Below are positions 1-8,400 of a stretch of 23,202 nucleotides of DNA, piece after piece. Position 1 is the first letter of the stretch. Every line of letters starts with the position of its first letter. The position numbers and the translations under genes were made by a program. A model generated the notes under the pieces. That model searched no databases. It saw only the letters and a program-made list of their open reading frames with translations, and had not been told where the DNA came from. The DNA lies in NCBI GenBank assembly GCA_001642005.1, contig LWCA01000568.1, forward strand, positions 1-23,202, given 5' to 3'. The DNA is from Intoshia linei (taxonomy: Eukaryota; Orthonectida; Rhopaluridae).

Positions 1-962
1 AATTTTCGATGAATACTGATCTAGTTAATATATTTACTGACAAAAATGCAATTAAAAACTGACAAATAAGTAATTGAAAACTGATTCCAAAACTTTAATA
101 AATATTTGTGTTATGTCAATAAGCAGTGCAAGGGAGAAAAATCTTTTTTAAGTTGGAGTAAGAGCATAAAACTAGATGGAAGGAATGATGAAATAGTTGT
201 GTAAATTTTTTTTAATGTTGCGGTCCGCGAAATTGGTAAAATGTATTTTTTGGTTGTCACTCGTCGTGTTTGAACCACCCTGGTATAGGTAAACATTTCC
301 CATCTTTCACTCTGACGAGTCGGTGAAAATGTAAAATTATTTTCAAAGGTTGGTAAATGCTTGAATACGCTCCGAATAGGTTTTAAATTTTTTTAGTTAG
401 TTTTATTTAAAAAAAAAGAGTCAAGTTGTGTCTTTGACACTGAATGACACAATTTTTGAAAATGAAACAAATGAAAACTATCAGAAATTGGTGTTTTTTA
501 AATATACTGTAAAACACACAAAGACATTTAATTTTATATAAGTAAATGATAAATTGCAAAGTATTATTAAAAAAATATTAAACAATTCAATTCCTAGTAT
601 TTAAAAAAATATAACTAAATTTTCTTTGATTTTAAATAAAAAAAAAAAATTTTTCAGAATGCCCGCAAATTTTTGTTGAAATAAAGAATCCATGGAGTTT
701 TAACTTAAACAGCTATTGACAAAAATTTCTATAAATAAAATTTTTTCATTCCTTAATTCGACGTGCTGCATGTGTCTCATGGTTCGTATTTTGGAGCAGC
801 CCGTTGTAAACAATAAATATGTAAACATTTTCGTTATTTGAGTTAACAATTATATAAACTTTTGACCTGTTTTTTATAAAAAAAAAGGACTATACAATAT
901 TTTTACACGTATAAAGATGTCAACACACTTTTTTCGTAAAACTACCATTAATATTAAGTGCA
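1..962. other. Intergenic region downstream of the Asn-rich gene; degraded repeat debris
   Basis: No convincing gene lies here. Two weak signals are visible: a minus-strand frame (about 111-400) whose translation loosely resembles the C-terminal tail of LINE-type reverse transcriptases, and a block at about 482-560 that is similar to the interior of the hAT-like MITE at 7558-7786. The rest is AT-rich with poly-A and poly-T runs and no open frame I can support. The 3' UTR of the gene at 963-2231 must fall here, but I saw no canonical AATAAA on the minus strand close to its stop codon. Confidence 0.5.
482..560 (+). repeat. Relic copy of the 7558 hAT-like MITE family
   Basis: About 60 bp (494-550) match 7575-7628 closely: a T-run, AAATA, an ACACA tract, ACATT, and the shared block ATTTTATATAAGTAAA followed by GATAA. 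The sequence just before it (CAGAAATTGG from 482) could be a decayed form of the CAGGG terminal repeat. No intact right end or target-site duplication is recognisable, so the limits are approximate. Confidence 0.45.
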
Positions 963-2231
963 TTATACAATAATAAGTGTAAGGTTGAGTACATTTTGAG
1001 TAAAAAAATTACTTTCATTCATAGTTCCAAACATATCTCGTATAACATCATCTGTATTAAGCATGGCAGCAATTTTAGGATCCGTAAAATCGTGTATTTT
1101 CCCATTCAAAATATTATTAATTAAATCATCCTGGTCATATATGCTTTCATTTGCATCATTTTTAAAATTATTTGGATTTGAAAATACTAAATTGTTATTA
1201 TTGCAAATAACATTAGATGAATTGTTTATTCTAGATTTTTTATTTGGTGCACTATCGTTATTTCGTTTGGTTCTAGACCTAGGTAATTTGGATTGATTCG
1301 TAGATTTAACACGTCTTCTTCTTTTTCCATTTTCTTGACCGATTGATACATCTTTCGCAACGTTATTTCCAATCGTAACGATTTGAGATTGAGATGACCC
1401 ATTAAATTGTTGCATTGGAATAACATTATAAGGGTTGGATGGTAATTGAACTTGGTCGTTAGAATTTAAATTAACAAGATTTAACGGAGGAGCATTTGCA
1501 TTTGATACATTAACATTGATTTGGTTGGGACGTACATTTACAAAGCCATTAGGATTCTGAATCATCATATTTTGACCATTAACAATAATATTTGGATTTT
1601 GATTGAAATTATTACCAGTAATAATCATATTATTATAGCCATCTGGTCGCACGTTTTGTTGGTTATACTGATTGTGAAAATTTGGATATTGAACACCGTC
1701 AACCGTATTAATAGGCACATTAAAATTTCCTGGTAACATGGGTCTATGATTAAGATTATTCATTTGAACAGGGTAAATGAGTTGAGGTTGGTTGTTCATT
1801 TGCTGATTCTGAAAACACCATGAATCCTGACTACCCATCATGTTATAAGGAATATACGTGAGACCATTAGAATCATTAATTTGCATAGGTAAACTTTGTT
1901 GTATTTGTGGGAATGCTTCTGCAGTATTTGTTGAAATGTGACTAGTTTGTTGAGGTTTGGGTAGATTTGGACGAATTGGTCGGTAATAAGTGGATTTAGG
2001 CAGGGTTGGCTTATTATTAGATCGCCTACGTCTAGTTTTTTTTGCTTTAGAATCACCAATATTCTTTTCTAAAACTTGGTTGTCATTTTTTTGTTCGTGA
2101 GGTAGTTTAATATAAGAGTTTTGAAATATAATATTTTGGTCGTTATTTGCAATATTGGTATGTTGATCACAACTCGAAACGGGAGGATTATCGTTGAGTA
2201 GAGAAAAATTTGTATTTAAATGTAAATCCAT
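963..2231 (-). CDS. Asn/Gln-rich, basic, probably nuclear protein of unknown function
   Basis: A minus-strand frame encodes 422 residues from the first ATG (2231-2229). The frame stays open to 2294 but holds no earlier ATG, only a GTG at 2276, so the start at MDLHLNTNF is preferred. The protein is low in complexity, with many Asn, Gln, Pro and Met. It has basic clusters typical of nuclear localisation signals: KKTRRRRSNN near residue 65, KRRRRVKS near 300, and SRTKRNN and KKSR near 320-335. The last 70 residues contain a more ordered acidic/hydrophobic stretch (DDLINNILNG, then a second segment ending DDVIRDMF), which could be a short interaction or activation motif. I do not recognise a family. 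A transcriptional or RNA-associated cofactor is inference from composition only. A donor-like GAAA|GTAATT near 1012 means the true C-terminus could be spliced. Confidence 0.65.
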   Translation of the reverse strand: MDLHLNTNFSLLNDNPPVSSCDQHTNIANNDQNIIFQNSYIKLPHEQKNDNQVLEKNIGDSKAKKTRRRRSNNKPTLPKSTYYRPIRPNLPKPQQTSHISTNTAEAFPQIQQSLPMQINDSNGLTYIPYNMMGSQDSWCFQNQQMNNQPQLIYPVQMNNLNHRPMLPGNFNVPINTVDGVQYPNFHNQYNQQNVRPDGYNNMIITGNNFNQNPNIIVNGQNMMIQNPNGFVNVRPNQINVNVSNANAPPLNLVNLNSNDQVQLPSNPYNVIPMQQFNGSSQSQIVTIGNNVAKDVSIGQENGKRRRRVKSTNQSKLPRSRTKRNNDSAPNKKSRINNSSNVICNNNNLVFSNPNNFKNDANESIYDQDDLINNILNGKIHDFTDPKIAAMLNTDDVIRDMFGTMNESNFFTQNVLNLTLIIV

Positions 2232-2269
2232 ATGAAATAAAATCAAGTTGTAAATAAATGCAATATTTT

Positions 2270-2294
2270 CGTTCACAATGTGAACGTGACGTAA
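2270..2294 (-). promoter_or_regulatory. Perfect palindrome plus CRE/ATF-like site upstream of the Asn-rich gene
   Basis: CGTTCAC (2270-2276) and GTGAACG (2280-2286) form a perfect 7-bp inverted repeat around AAT. It is followed at once by TGACGTAA (2287-2294), which matches CREB/ATF-type bZIP sites. The pair lies about 40-65 bp upstream of the ATG at 2231, a plausible proximal promoter or 5' UTR position. The sequence is visible; a regulatory role is inferred. Confidence 0.4.
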
Positions 2295-2980
2295 TTAATT
2301 ATTGTAAAACATAATAAATAAAGAATAAATAAAAATTAAACTACATTAATTCAACAATTCGATTTGGACAATTAATTGTAGTATTAAATTCCTGTACACT
2401 TTCTCCATTACATTGGAATTTTCTTAAATATACCAATACAAAATTCCACCACTTGGTTTCAACGTTTAGAAAATAACTATTTTACTGTATGTCAATTTAG
2501 TAACCATAGATCAATGTTCGCGTCAGTTACATATGCAATTGATAAACAATTTCACTCTACAACAGGGTGTCATTTTCCAGTGTTTATTTTCAGTTATCAA
2601 GTACCAATTACCAAAACTAATGATACACAATATCTCAAATATAACTACAGACAATTATGTTTATTATTACATCAGTCATATTGCAAAATATCTAATACCA
2701 ATATATCAATAAAGCACACTATGATACCATAGTTGTCTTATTTTCGTACAATACTAAATAATTCACTTGTATCAAAATTTAAAGTTGAAACGATGAATGC
2801 GTAGGCTAATGGCCGTTTAAGGTCAAATTAAAATTATGTACTAAATTAAAGTGGCCAGATTTTTAACGTACTAAATACGTACTAGTTACTTAGAAACCAA
2901 AATGAAATTAAATTTAAAATCTCAGTCGAAATTGAATGTTCTTAAACCCAACCATTTTTACTAAAAATCAAAATTTATCA

Positions 2981-3037
2981 ACCTTTAAAAGAAAAATCCA
3001 CTTTTACAAACCCTTAAGGAAAAATCCAAATTTTACC
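2981..3037 (+). repeat. Short tandem duplication, two imperfect units
   Basis: Two adjacent units of about 29 bp share ACC(T/C)TTAA, then a GAAAAATCCA-type core, then TTTTAC. They differ at several positions, so the duplication is not recent. No function is apparent. Confidence 0.5.
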
Positions 3038-3233
3038 CTGTTTAGAAGACAGAGCATACTGTTGGTTGGAGACTTAGAGTCTTATTTTATTGAGTATTAA
3101 TAAAAGCATTAAAAGATATTATGTAGATTTCTAGTAACTTTTATTTCTTTTACAATAATCTACTTACATAAATTAATGAACAAAGTTTACTTTTTCATTT
3201 GAATACTTTTTTCTTTTTTAAATATTTACTTTT

Positions 3234-3600
3234 TAGAAAGGTTGTAATCCTCATTTGAAATAGTTTTTTTGTCAATATTATTTTTAAATCTGTATTATCC
3301 AATTATCATAAAAGTTTGATTATATAAACTTATTTCTATAAAGTTTATATTATAAATAGTTGAAAATTAATAAGAGAAAATCAAAGATTTCTTACATTAT
3401 TTTTTGAAAATTCACTTTAATAGAAAGGTTTTAATGTTTAATATTATCATTTGAAACAGTTTTTATGTCAATATTATATGATAAACAATGTAAAATACAT
3501 TTTAAATCGAATAATACCAGAAATTTGATTCTTTAAGCTATTTTCTTTCTAGCTATTTAAATTCCCACACTTCAAAACTTATAAACTAATTTTTAAGATA
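3234..3600 (+). repeat. Imperfect direct repeat, unit about 185 bp
   Basis: The unit starting at 3234 (TAGAAAGGTT, then CATTTGAAA, AGTTTTT and GTCAATATTAT) recurs at 3421 in the same order with small insertions. The downstream halves also share TTTAAATC, AATTATC/AATACC-type blocks, a TTTGATT tract and TTATTTCT-like sequence. It is a diverged tandem duplication of non-coding DNA with no open frame inside. Confidence 0.45.
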
Positions 3601-4235
3601 TAAATGTAAAGTACTTTTATTAATTTGTGGCCTTTTTTAATGAGGAGCCCTGGGCTACAGCCCATATTGCCCATGCTTTAAAACGGCTCATGTCGTATCC
3701 CAAGATGAGGATATTTTAAATAAACAACACAAAAAAATATACTGGACCTTCACTATTCAGTTATTCGCTAAAAATATTTACTTGGTATGATTTTTATGTA
3801 AAACTTGCGTTATTGAAAAATTTTAATCAGGACATATTACTATACCCAATGCCGTGTACTGAGCCCGTACGTGATCGTAGCTTGTGCCGAAATATCATCA
3901 TATGTGAAAAGACAAAATTTTTTTCATTCATTTAACTGAAATGGCCAATATGAAATGAACAATATTTTTAAAAAAACTAAAATAATTTTTTCAGACCCGT
4001 TTGACATAATTTCTATGGTTTTTTTAAAATTCCATATTGATCTATTTTAGATTTTTACATACATTTGTATATTCAGCCAATTTGCAATTCCAGATATTCA
4101 AGTACATAACATGACATTGTACTGAAAAAATTAATATAAAAATAAAAATTTCAAGATAATTTCGAAATTCGAACTGAGGCAAGAAAAAAATTAAATTAAT
4201 TACATTTAATTCTGAGCCCAATCGGGAACAGGTCT

Positions 4236-5306
4236 TTACACGAAATTATTTTTATTTCTACAAGCAATAATTTGATTTCTAAACATTTCAACTTTTTTTG
4301 ATTTGAATTTTGGTTTCAAATGAAATTTATCGCGATCTATGCTTACATCAATAGAATTTGAGGTGATTGAATCAGTAACAGACACTGAATTATTGGAAGC
4401 TTTGTCAAAATTTGAAATTTCTAATTCATTAATTTCACTTTCATTATCATTTTCATGATTATTAAGTTTACCATTTAAATCTCTCGAAATCTTTTCCAAC
4501 AAAAATCTCTCATTACATAAATGTTCAAGATTAAGTTGATTAAATTTAAAATTTGGTATATAATTTGAAAATACAGTAATATCTTTACAACAAAGAAATT
4601 TTAAAGCAAATGTTTTAAATTGATCAAAATTTTTATAAAAATTTTCCGGTTCCGTTATCAACTTTAATCCATTACATAACCGTATTATTTCAGTAGAAAA
4701 AATGTTTCTAATGTCAATTAATTTTTGAGAAACTTGTGTATTGTCATAAATTTCTGAAATTTTAGATTCATCAGAATAATTAACTAGAAAATTTTGAATA
4801 TATTCAAAGAATGATTCATTTGAAAAACAATTTAATAAATTTTGACCATTTGTAAAAATTTTTTTTGTATATTTACAGCAAAATTTTATTTTTTCATTTT
4901 TATTACAATTTCCATTTTTTGAAATGTACAAAACGCGTTTACGGAGTACGAGGGAAGTTGGTTTATTGACATTCTTGATGTTGTATAGTTTTTTGGTGGT
5001 TACCTGTATTTTTAAAACATCTATTTCACAATTTGACAAATTAAGATATCCCATCAAGTTGAGGTTTAAAATAATGTTATTCATTTCAGAAACTACATTA
5101 TCACATTCGTTTAAATTTACATTTGATGTTATTTTAGGTTTAATACTTTTTATCATGTCCAAAACATTTTCAAATTCGCTATATACTGATGCATATTGAT
5201 TCAATAGGTCATTTCCAATTAATTTCATGACACCATTTTGATAAATTTTTGATGGAAAATATGAATGGATAACGGAGATTAAGCTGCTTGATTCATTAAA
5301 ATTCAT
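4236..5306 (-). CDS. Uncharacterised 356-residue protein just downstream of VPS13B
   Basis: A single open minus-strand frame runs from ATG 5306-5304 to a TAA ending at 4236. I do not recognise the family. The N-terminal two thirds looks folded: alternating amphipathic helices, a Cys-containing basic stretch around residues 135-150 (FCCKYTKK), and a second helical region around 165-275. Residues 285-325 are a Ser/Asn/Asp/Glu-rich, probably disordered linker, and the tail is strongly basic (KPKFKSKK). I see no signal peptide, membrane segment or catalytic motif. Its ATG lies 106 bp after the VPS13B stop on the same strand, with acceptor-like TATTTCAG (ending 5353) and TTATAG (ending 5336) between them, so trans-splicing or a 5' UTR intron is possible. 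A donor-like GT|GTAAAG overlaps the stop codon, so a further 3' exon cannot be excluded. ATTAAA at 4210-4205 may be the poly-A signal. Confidence 0.7.
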   Translation of the reverse strand: MNFNESSSLISVIHSYFPSKIYQNGVMKLIGNDLLNQYASVYSEFENVLDMIKSIKPKITSNVNLNECDNVVSEMNNIILNLNLMGYLNLSNCEIDVLKIQVTTKKLYNIKNVNKPTSLVLRKRVLYISKNGNCNKNEKIKFCCKYTKKIFTNGQNLLNCFSNESFFEYIQNFLVNYSDESKISEIYDNTQVSQKLIDIRNIFSTEIIRLCNGLKLITEPENFYKNFDQFKTFALKFLCCKDITVFSNYIPNFKFNQLNLEHLCNERFLLEKISRDLNGKLNNHENDNESEINELEISNFDKASNNSVSVTDSITSNSIDVSIDRDKFHLKPKFKSKKVEMFRNQIIACRNKNNFV

Positions 5307-5403
5307 GTTGTAATGTTTGTTGATACCAATAGTTGCTATAAATTAAATAACACTGAAATATTTATGGAAATACCCAACATTTTGTACAATTAGTATTATA
5401 AAT

Positions 5404-5409
5404 TTTATT
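5404..5409 (-). terminator. Poly-A signal AATAAA of VPS13B
   Basis: AATAAA on the minus strand starts 3 bp after the proposed exon 7 stop. It lies about 100 bp before the ATG of the next gene on the same strand, so cleavage would fall within or next to that gene's promoter or 5' UTR. Confidence 0.45.
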
Positions 5410-5412
5410 TTG

Positions 5413-5496
5413 TTAATAATATAAACAATATATTTTACAAATGAAGGATAAATCTTGAGGGTTAATGCATATTTTTAATTCTTTTTGGTTTAATTC
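5413..5496 (-). CDS. VPS13B: VPS13B exon 7 (terminal, proposed)
   Basis: A 47-bp intron (5543-5497) ends in TTATTAATTTAG. The exon that follows reads ELNQKELKICINPQDLSF, then 10 residues ending LYY, and stops at 5415-5413. The frame is open in the required phase 0, and AATAAA lies at 5409-5404, right after the stop. The exon is short and not independently recognisable, and its donor is a weaker GTGTAT, so this is less certain than the upstream exons. Confidence 0.55.
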   Translation of the reverse strand, partial: ELNQKELKICINPQDLSFICKIYCLYY

Positions 5497-8400
5497 CTAA
5501 ATTAATAAAAATTATATATTTTGAAACATTAATATTAATACACTAATTGTAAACATAAATGCCGTACTGTAATAAATGTAATAGATTGTTTTATATCATT
5601 TAAGCTATAAAAGAAGTGTTTGTTTTCTGCATCAATGACGTTTAATGCAACGTTGGTGAGAATATATGTGGAAGTTTTAGGTGATTTCTGAAAATTAGAT
5701 TGCCAAATATGAATTATATCCGTACCAACCAAAAATGAGTATTTCCTAAAGTAATTAATTATGGAACTAATAAACCATTTCATTTTTAACATGATTAATT
5801 GCTAGCCAATATTTACGGATATGACAATGATGAAAAATATCTAATGCTAGATATAAAAACCAAATTTATATTTTTTGAGAAGACTGTTCAAAAAATTTAA
5901 ATTAACCAAAAATATGATAAATTTCTTCATTTTTTGAAAACATGCTAGAAATTAATTCTAAAAATTCCATGAAAATGAAAATTTAAGTTTTTCATACTAC
6001 AGGCTCTGCAGTGCAGAGTATAATAAATTTATACTAGAAAATTCACGTGAAACGTTATATATACCTTTGTAAAAAATTGAATGACTGATACACTATTCTA
6101 TCAGAAAAATCATGTTTCTTTAAAAGAATTGATTTTGAATCTACATTAAATAAACCAAATATCCCTGTACAAAAGTCAGCTATTCCTATAGTTGGTTTAA
6201 TGAATAAGCCAACAGAACCAGAAATCAATCCAATTGCTAAATTTTGTGGTACATTTAAAATACTCTTGGATTCATATGTTTTTTTTATCGGTTCAATGAT
6301 AATTCCCGTCAATCCATCTAAAATAATATACATTATTACATTAGCAAAAATTATTAGAAACAATATAAAAAGTATTAAATCTAACCTATTGTATTTCTAC
6401 CCAGAGATTCAACACCATGCCACATTTTTGTTGATTTTTTAAGAGACAGTGAAGGGTGGACAGTGTTTTCATTGTGATCAATTAAATTGTTCAAATTTTT
6501 TGATATACTATCTGTTATTCCGCTCCCAGATATATAAAATCCTAAAAAATTAAATATACAAGAAAAAGATAAATGAATAATCATAATATAGAGTTATTAG
6601 GGATAAATCCCGATCCGTAAAATGCCCGTCAAAAATTACCCGTACACATTTTCCATAATAAAAAAATTTTGAATGAGAATAAATCAATTTTAATGAACAA
6701 AATTAGCCATAATTAAACGAGGATTTGATCAGCACTATAACTTAAATATGAAAAATAAAAAATTTCAATTAATTGAAGATTGATAACAATATCAATCATT
6801 TTTAAAAAACTGTCATGTGGTTATAATGAATACAAGGATGCTCTTTGTTCGAAATACATAAAAGTCAAGCTAGTAGGTTAAATACATCATTTTTCTGGTG
6901 ACAAACCCGTTTCTATTTTTCTAAAATTGCATAGAATAATGAAAAGTGGTTAATATTTTATTATGCAGTGTCAAACTATTTTAGTTGCATTATATTTTAT
7001 TTGCAAAATAGTATTTAGAAAATATTTTCATATTATTTATTTTATTTCTTTCTTTGAATTTGGAAATAAAATTTTTTCTGAAAATAAATAAAGCATGGTG
7101 GGACTGTGATACGCTACAACGAGTGTTGACAGTGTCAACTTGACACCTTAATATTATATTATTATAAATTATATGTATAATTATTCATTTAATTTTTGAA
7201 CTACATAAAAAAATTTAATTAATTTTTTCATCAGACCATTCGTCAATAAAAGGATTCAATCTATGTTTTTTCAGTTATATGAAAAAAACCAATTAATTGA
7301 AAATTATCTTTTCATTTTTTAATTAATTGAAAAATTAATATTTAGCAAACAATTAATTGGTTTATACAAAATAATTGATTGCAATCAATTATTTCCAATC
7401 CCTGTTAGTGTATATTAAACAAAATTTCAAATTTTTTCAATTTTCTAATAAATTTTGTTCAAAAGCAGATCCGAACCTACCAAGCTTTAGGTCAACCGAA
7501 AATGAAAAATAAACCTTAGAATAAATATTTGCAAACGATATATAGTACCATATAGCCCAGGGTTTACCCATGCATTTTTTTAAATAAACGGTAACACAGA
7601 CATTGAATTTTATATAAGTAAAGGATAATTATTTGTTCTTCCTTATTGACTCAATTCTAAATTTCTAGAGTATATAAAAGAATCGAATAAAACATTTCAA
7701 ATTACTAAAATGTTTAATTTATTATATTAAAAAAATTTAGTAAAAATCCTAAAAAATTATGTCTTAAACAAGGTTGAGAGACCCTGATATAGCCCTATCC
7801 ACCTCTCAAAGGCTCTTAATTTGATATTTAAATTTAACAAACACAAGATTCTATATTCAAGAATAAATGCTGAATTTAAAAAAATCAGTACTTTTACAAA
7901 AATTTCATCGAGCTATCATACACTTCGAAGAGGGTATCTGGTACGGTAGGTTCGAAACTGTTCAGAATGGCATTAATTTACCACCTTTACTAGTTTACAT
8001 TCGGATTTAAGTTTGATGATTTCATCGACTCTTATTTTTGTACCTTTGGATAATCCTTTAACCAAATGCGACGATCCATTCACAACTCCAATGAACGTTT
8101 CTAACATTCCCAGTTTATAACCACTAATAACTTCATTGGACATTTCCGTCAATCCATTATAAATTGATTTGATAAACATGGCTGGATTGCCAATAATTGA
8201 TAGGGAAGCAAAATATAAAACTAAACATTTTAAATTTATTAAAATAACAAAGATATGGGGATACACAGATGGACTGTATCAATAGTCATAACACGGTCAT
8301 AATTAGGGATTGGAACCGAATCGATGCAAATCGAATTGCAAGTGAATTATATATTTATTAGGATTTTTTAATAAAATATTTACTAGTCGATTTAAGTCGA

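Larger units (their letters stand above)
2295..4235. other. Intergenic region with imperfect repeats; no supported gene
   Basis: Short frames occur (for example 2514-2732 plus, 72 residues), but their translations look non-coding and match nothing I know. Visible structure: a roughly 29-bp tandem duplication at 2981-3037, a longer imperfect direct repeat at 3234-3600, and a less AT-rich island at 3640-3700 around GAGCCCTGGGCTACAGCCCA. The minus strand reads TAGCCCAGGG there, echoing the hAT-like terminus at 7553. The 3' end of the gene at 4236-5306 is probably marked by ATTAAA on the minus strand (plus 4205-4210). Confidence 0.5.
6542..8043 (-). other. VPS13B intron 3, with mobile-element remains
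   Basis: This 1,502-bp intron contains a hAT-like MITE (7558-7786), a Helitron-like 3' terminus (6841-6873), a 26-bp perfect palindrome (7369-7394) and a cluster of AATTAATTG motifs around 7180-7400. I see no coding potential in it. Confidence 0.65.

Noticed and set aside
2229-2276. GTG at 2276 as the start of the Asn-rich protein
   Set aside because: Non-ATG starts are rare in eukaryotes and the ATG at 2231 is close by. The extra 15 residues look like translated 5' UTR.
2514-2732. 72-residue plus-strand frame
   Set aside because: There is no recognisable domain, no splice or promoter context, and the surroundings are repeat-like.
2563-3039. A larger hAT-like element between CAGGGTGTC (2563) and TTACCCTG (3032-3039)
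   Set aside because: The ends are inverted, but the flanking 8-mers do not match, so no target-site duplication supports it.
6004-6018. CTCTGC-AGT-GCAGAG hairpin in VPS13B intron 5 as another Helitron end
   Set aside because: The stem is perfect, but the sequence differs from the other four termini and the nearest CTAG is 15 nt beyond and followed by A.
7940-7960. GTAGGTTCGAAAC as a tRNA B box
   Set aside because: No A box at the right distance and no cloverleaf could be drawn.
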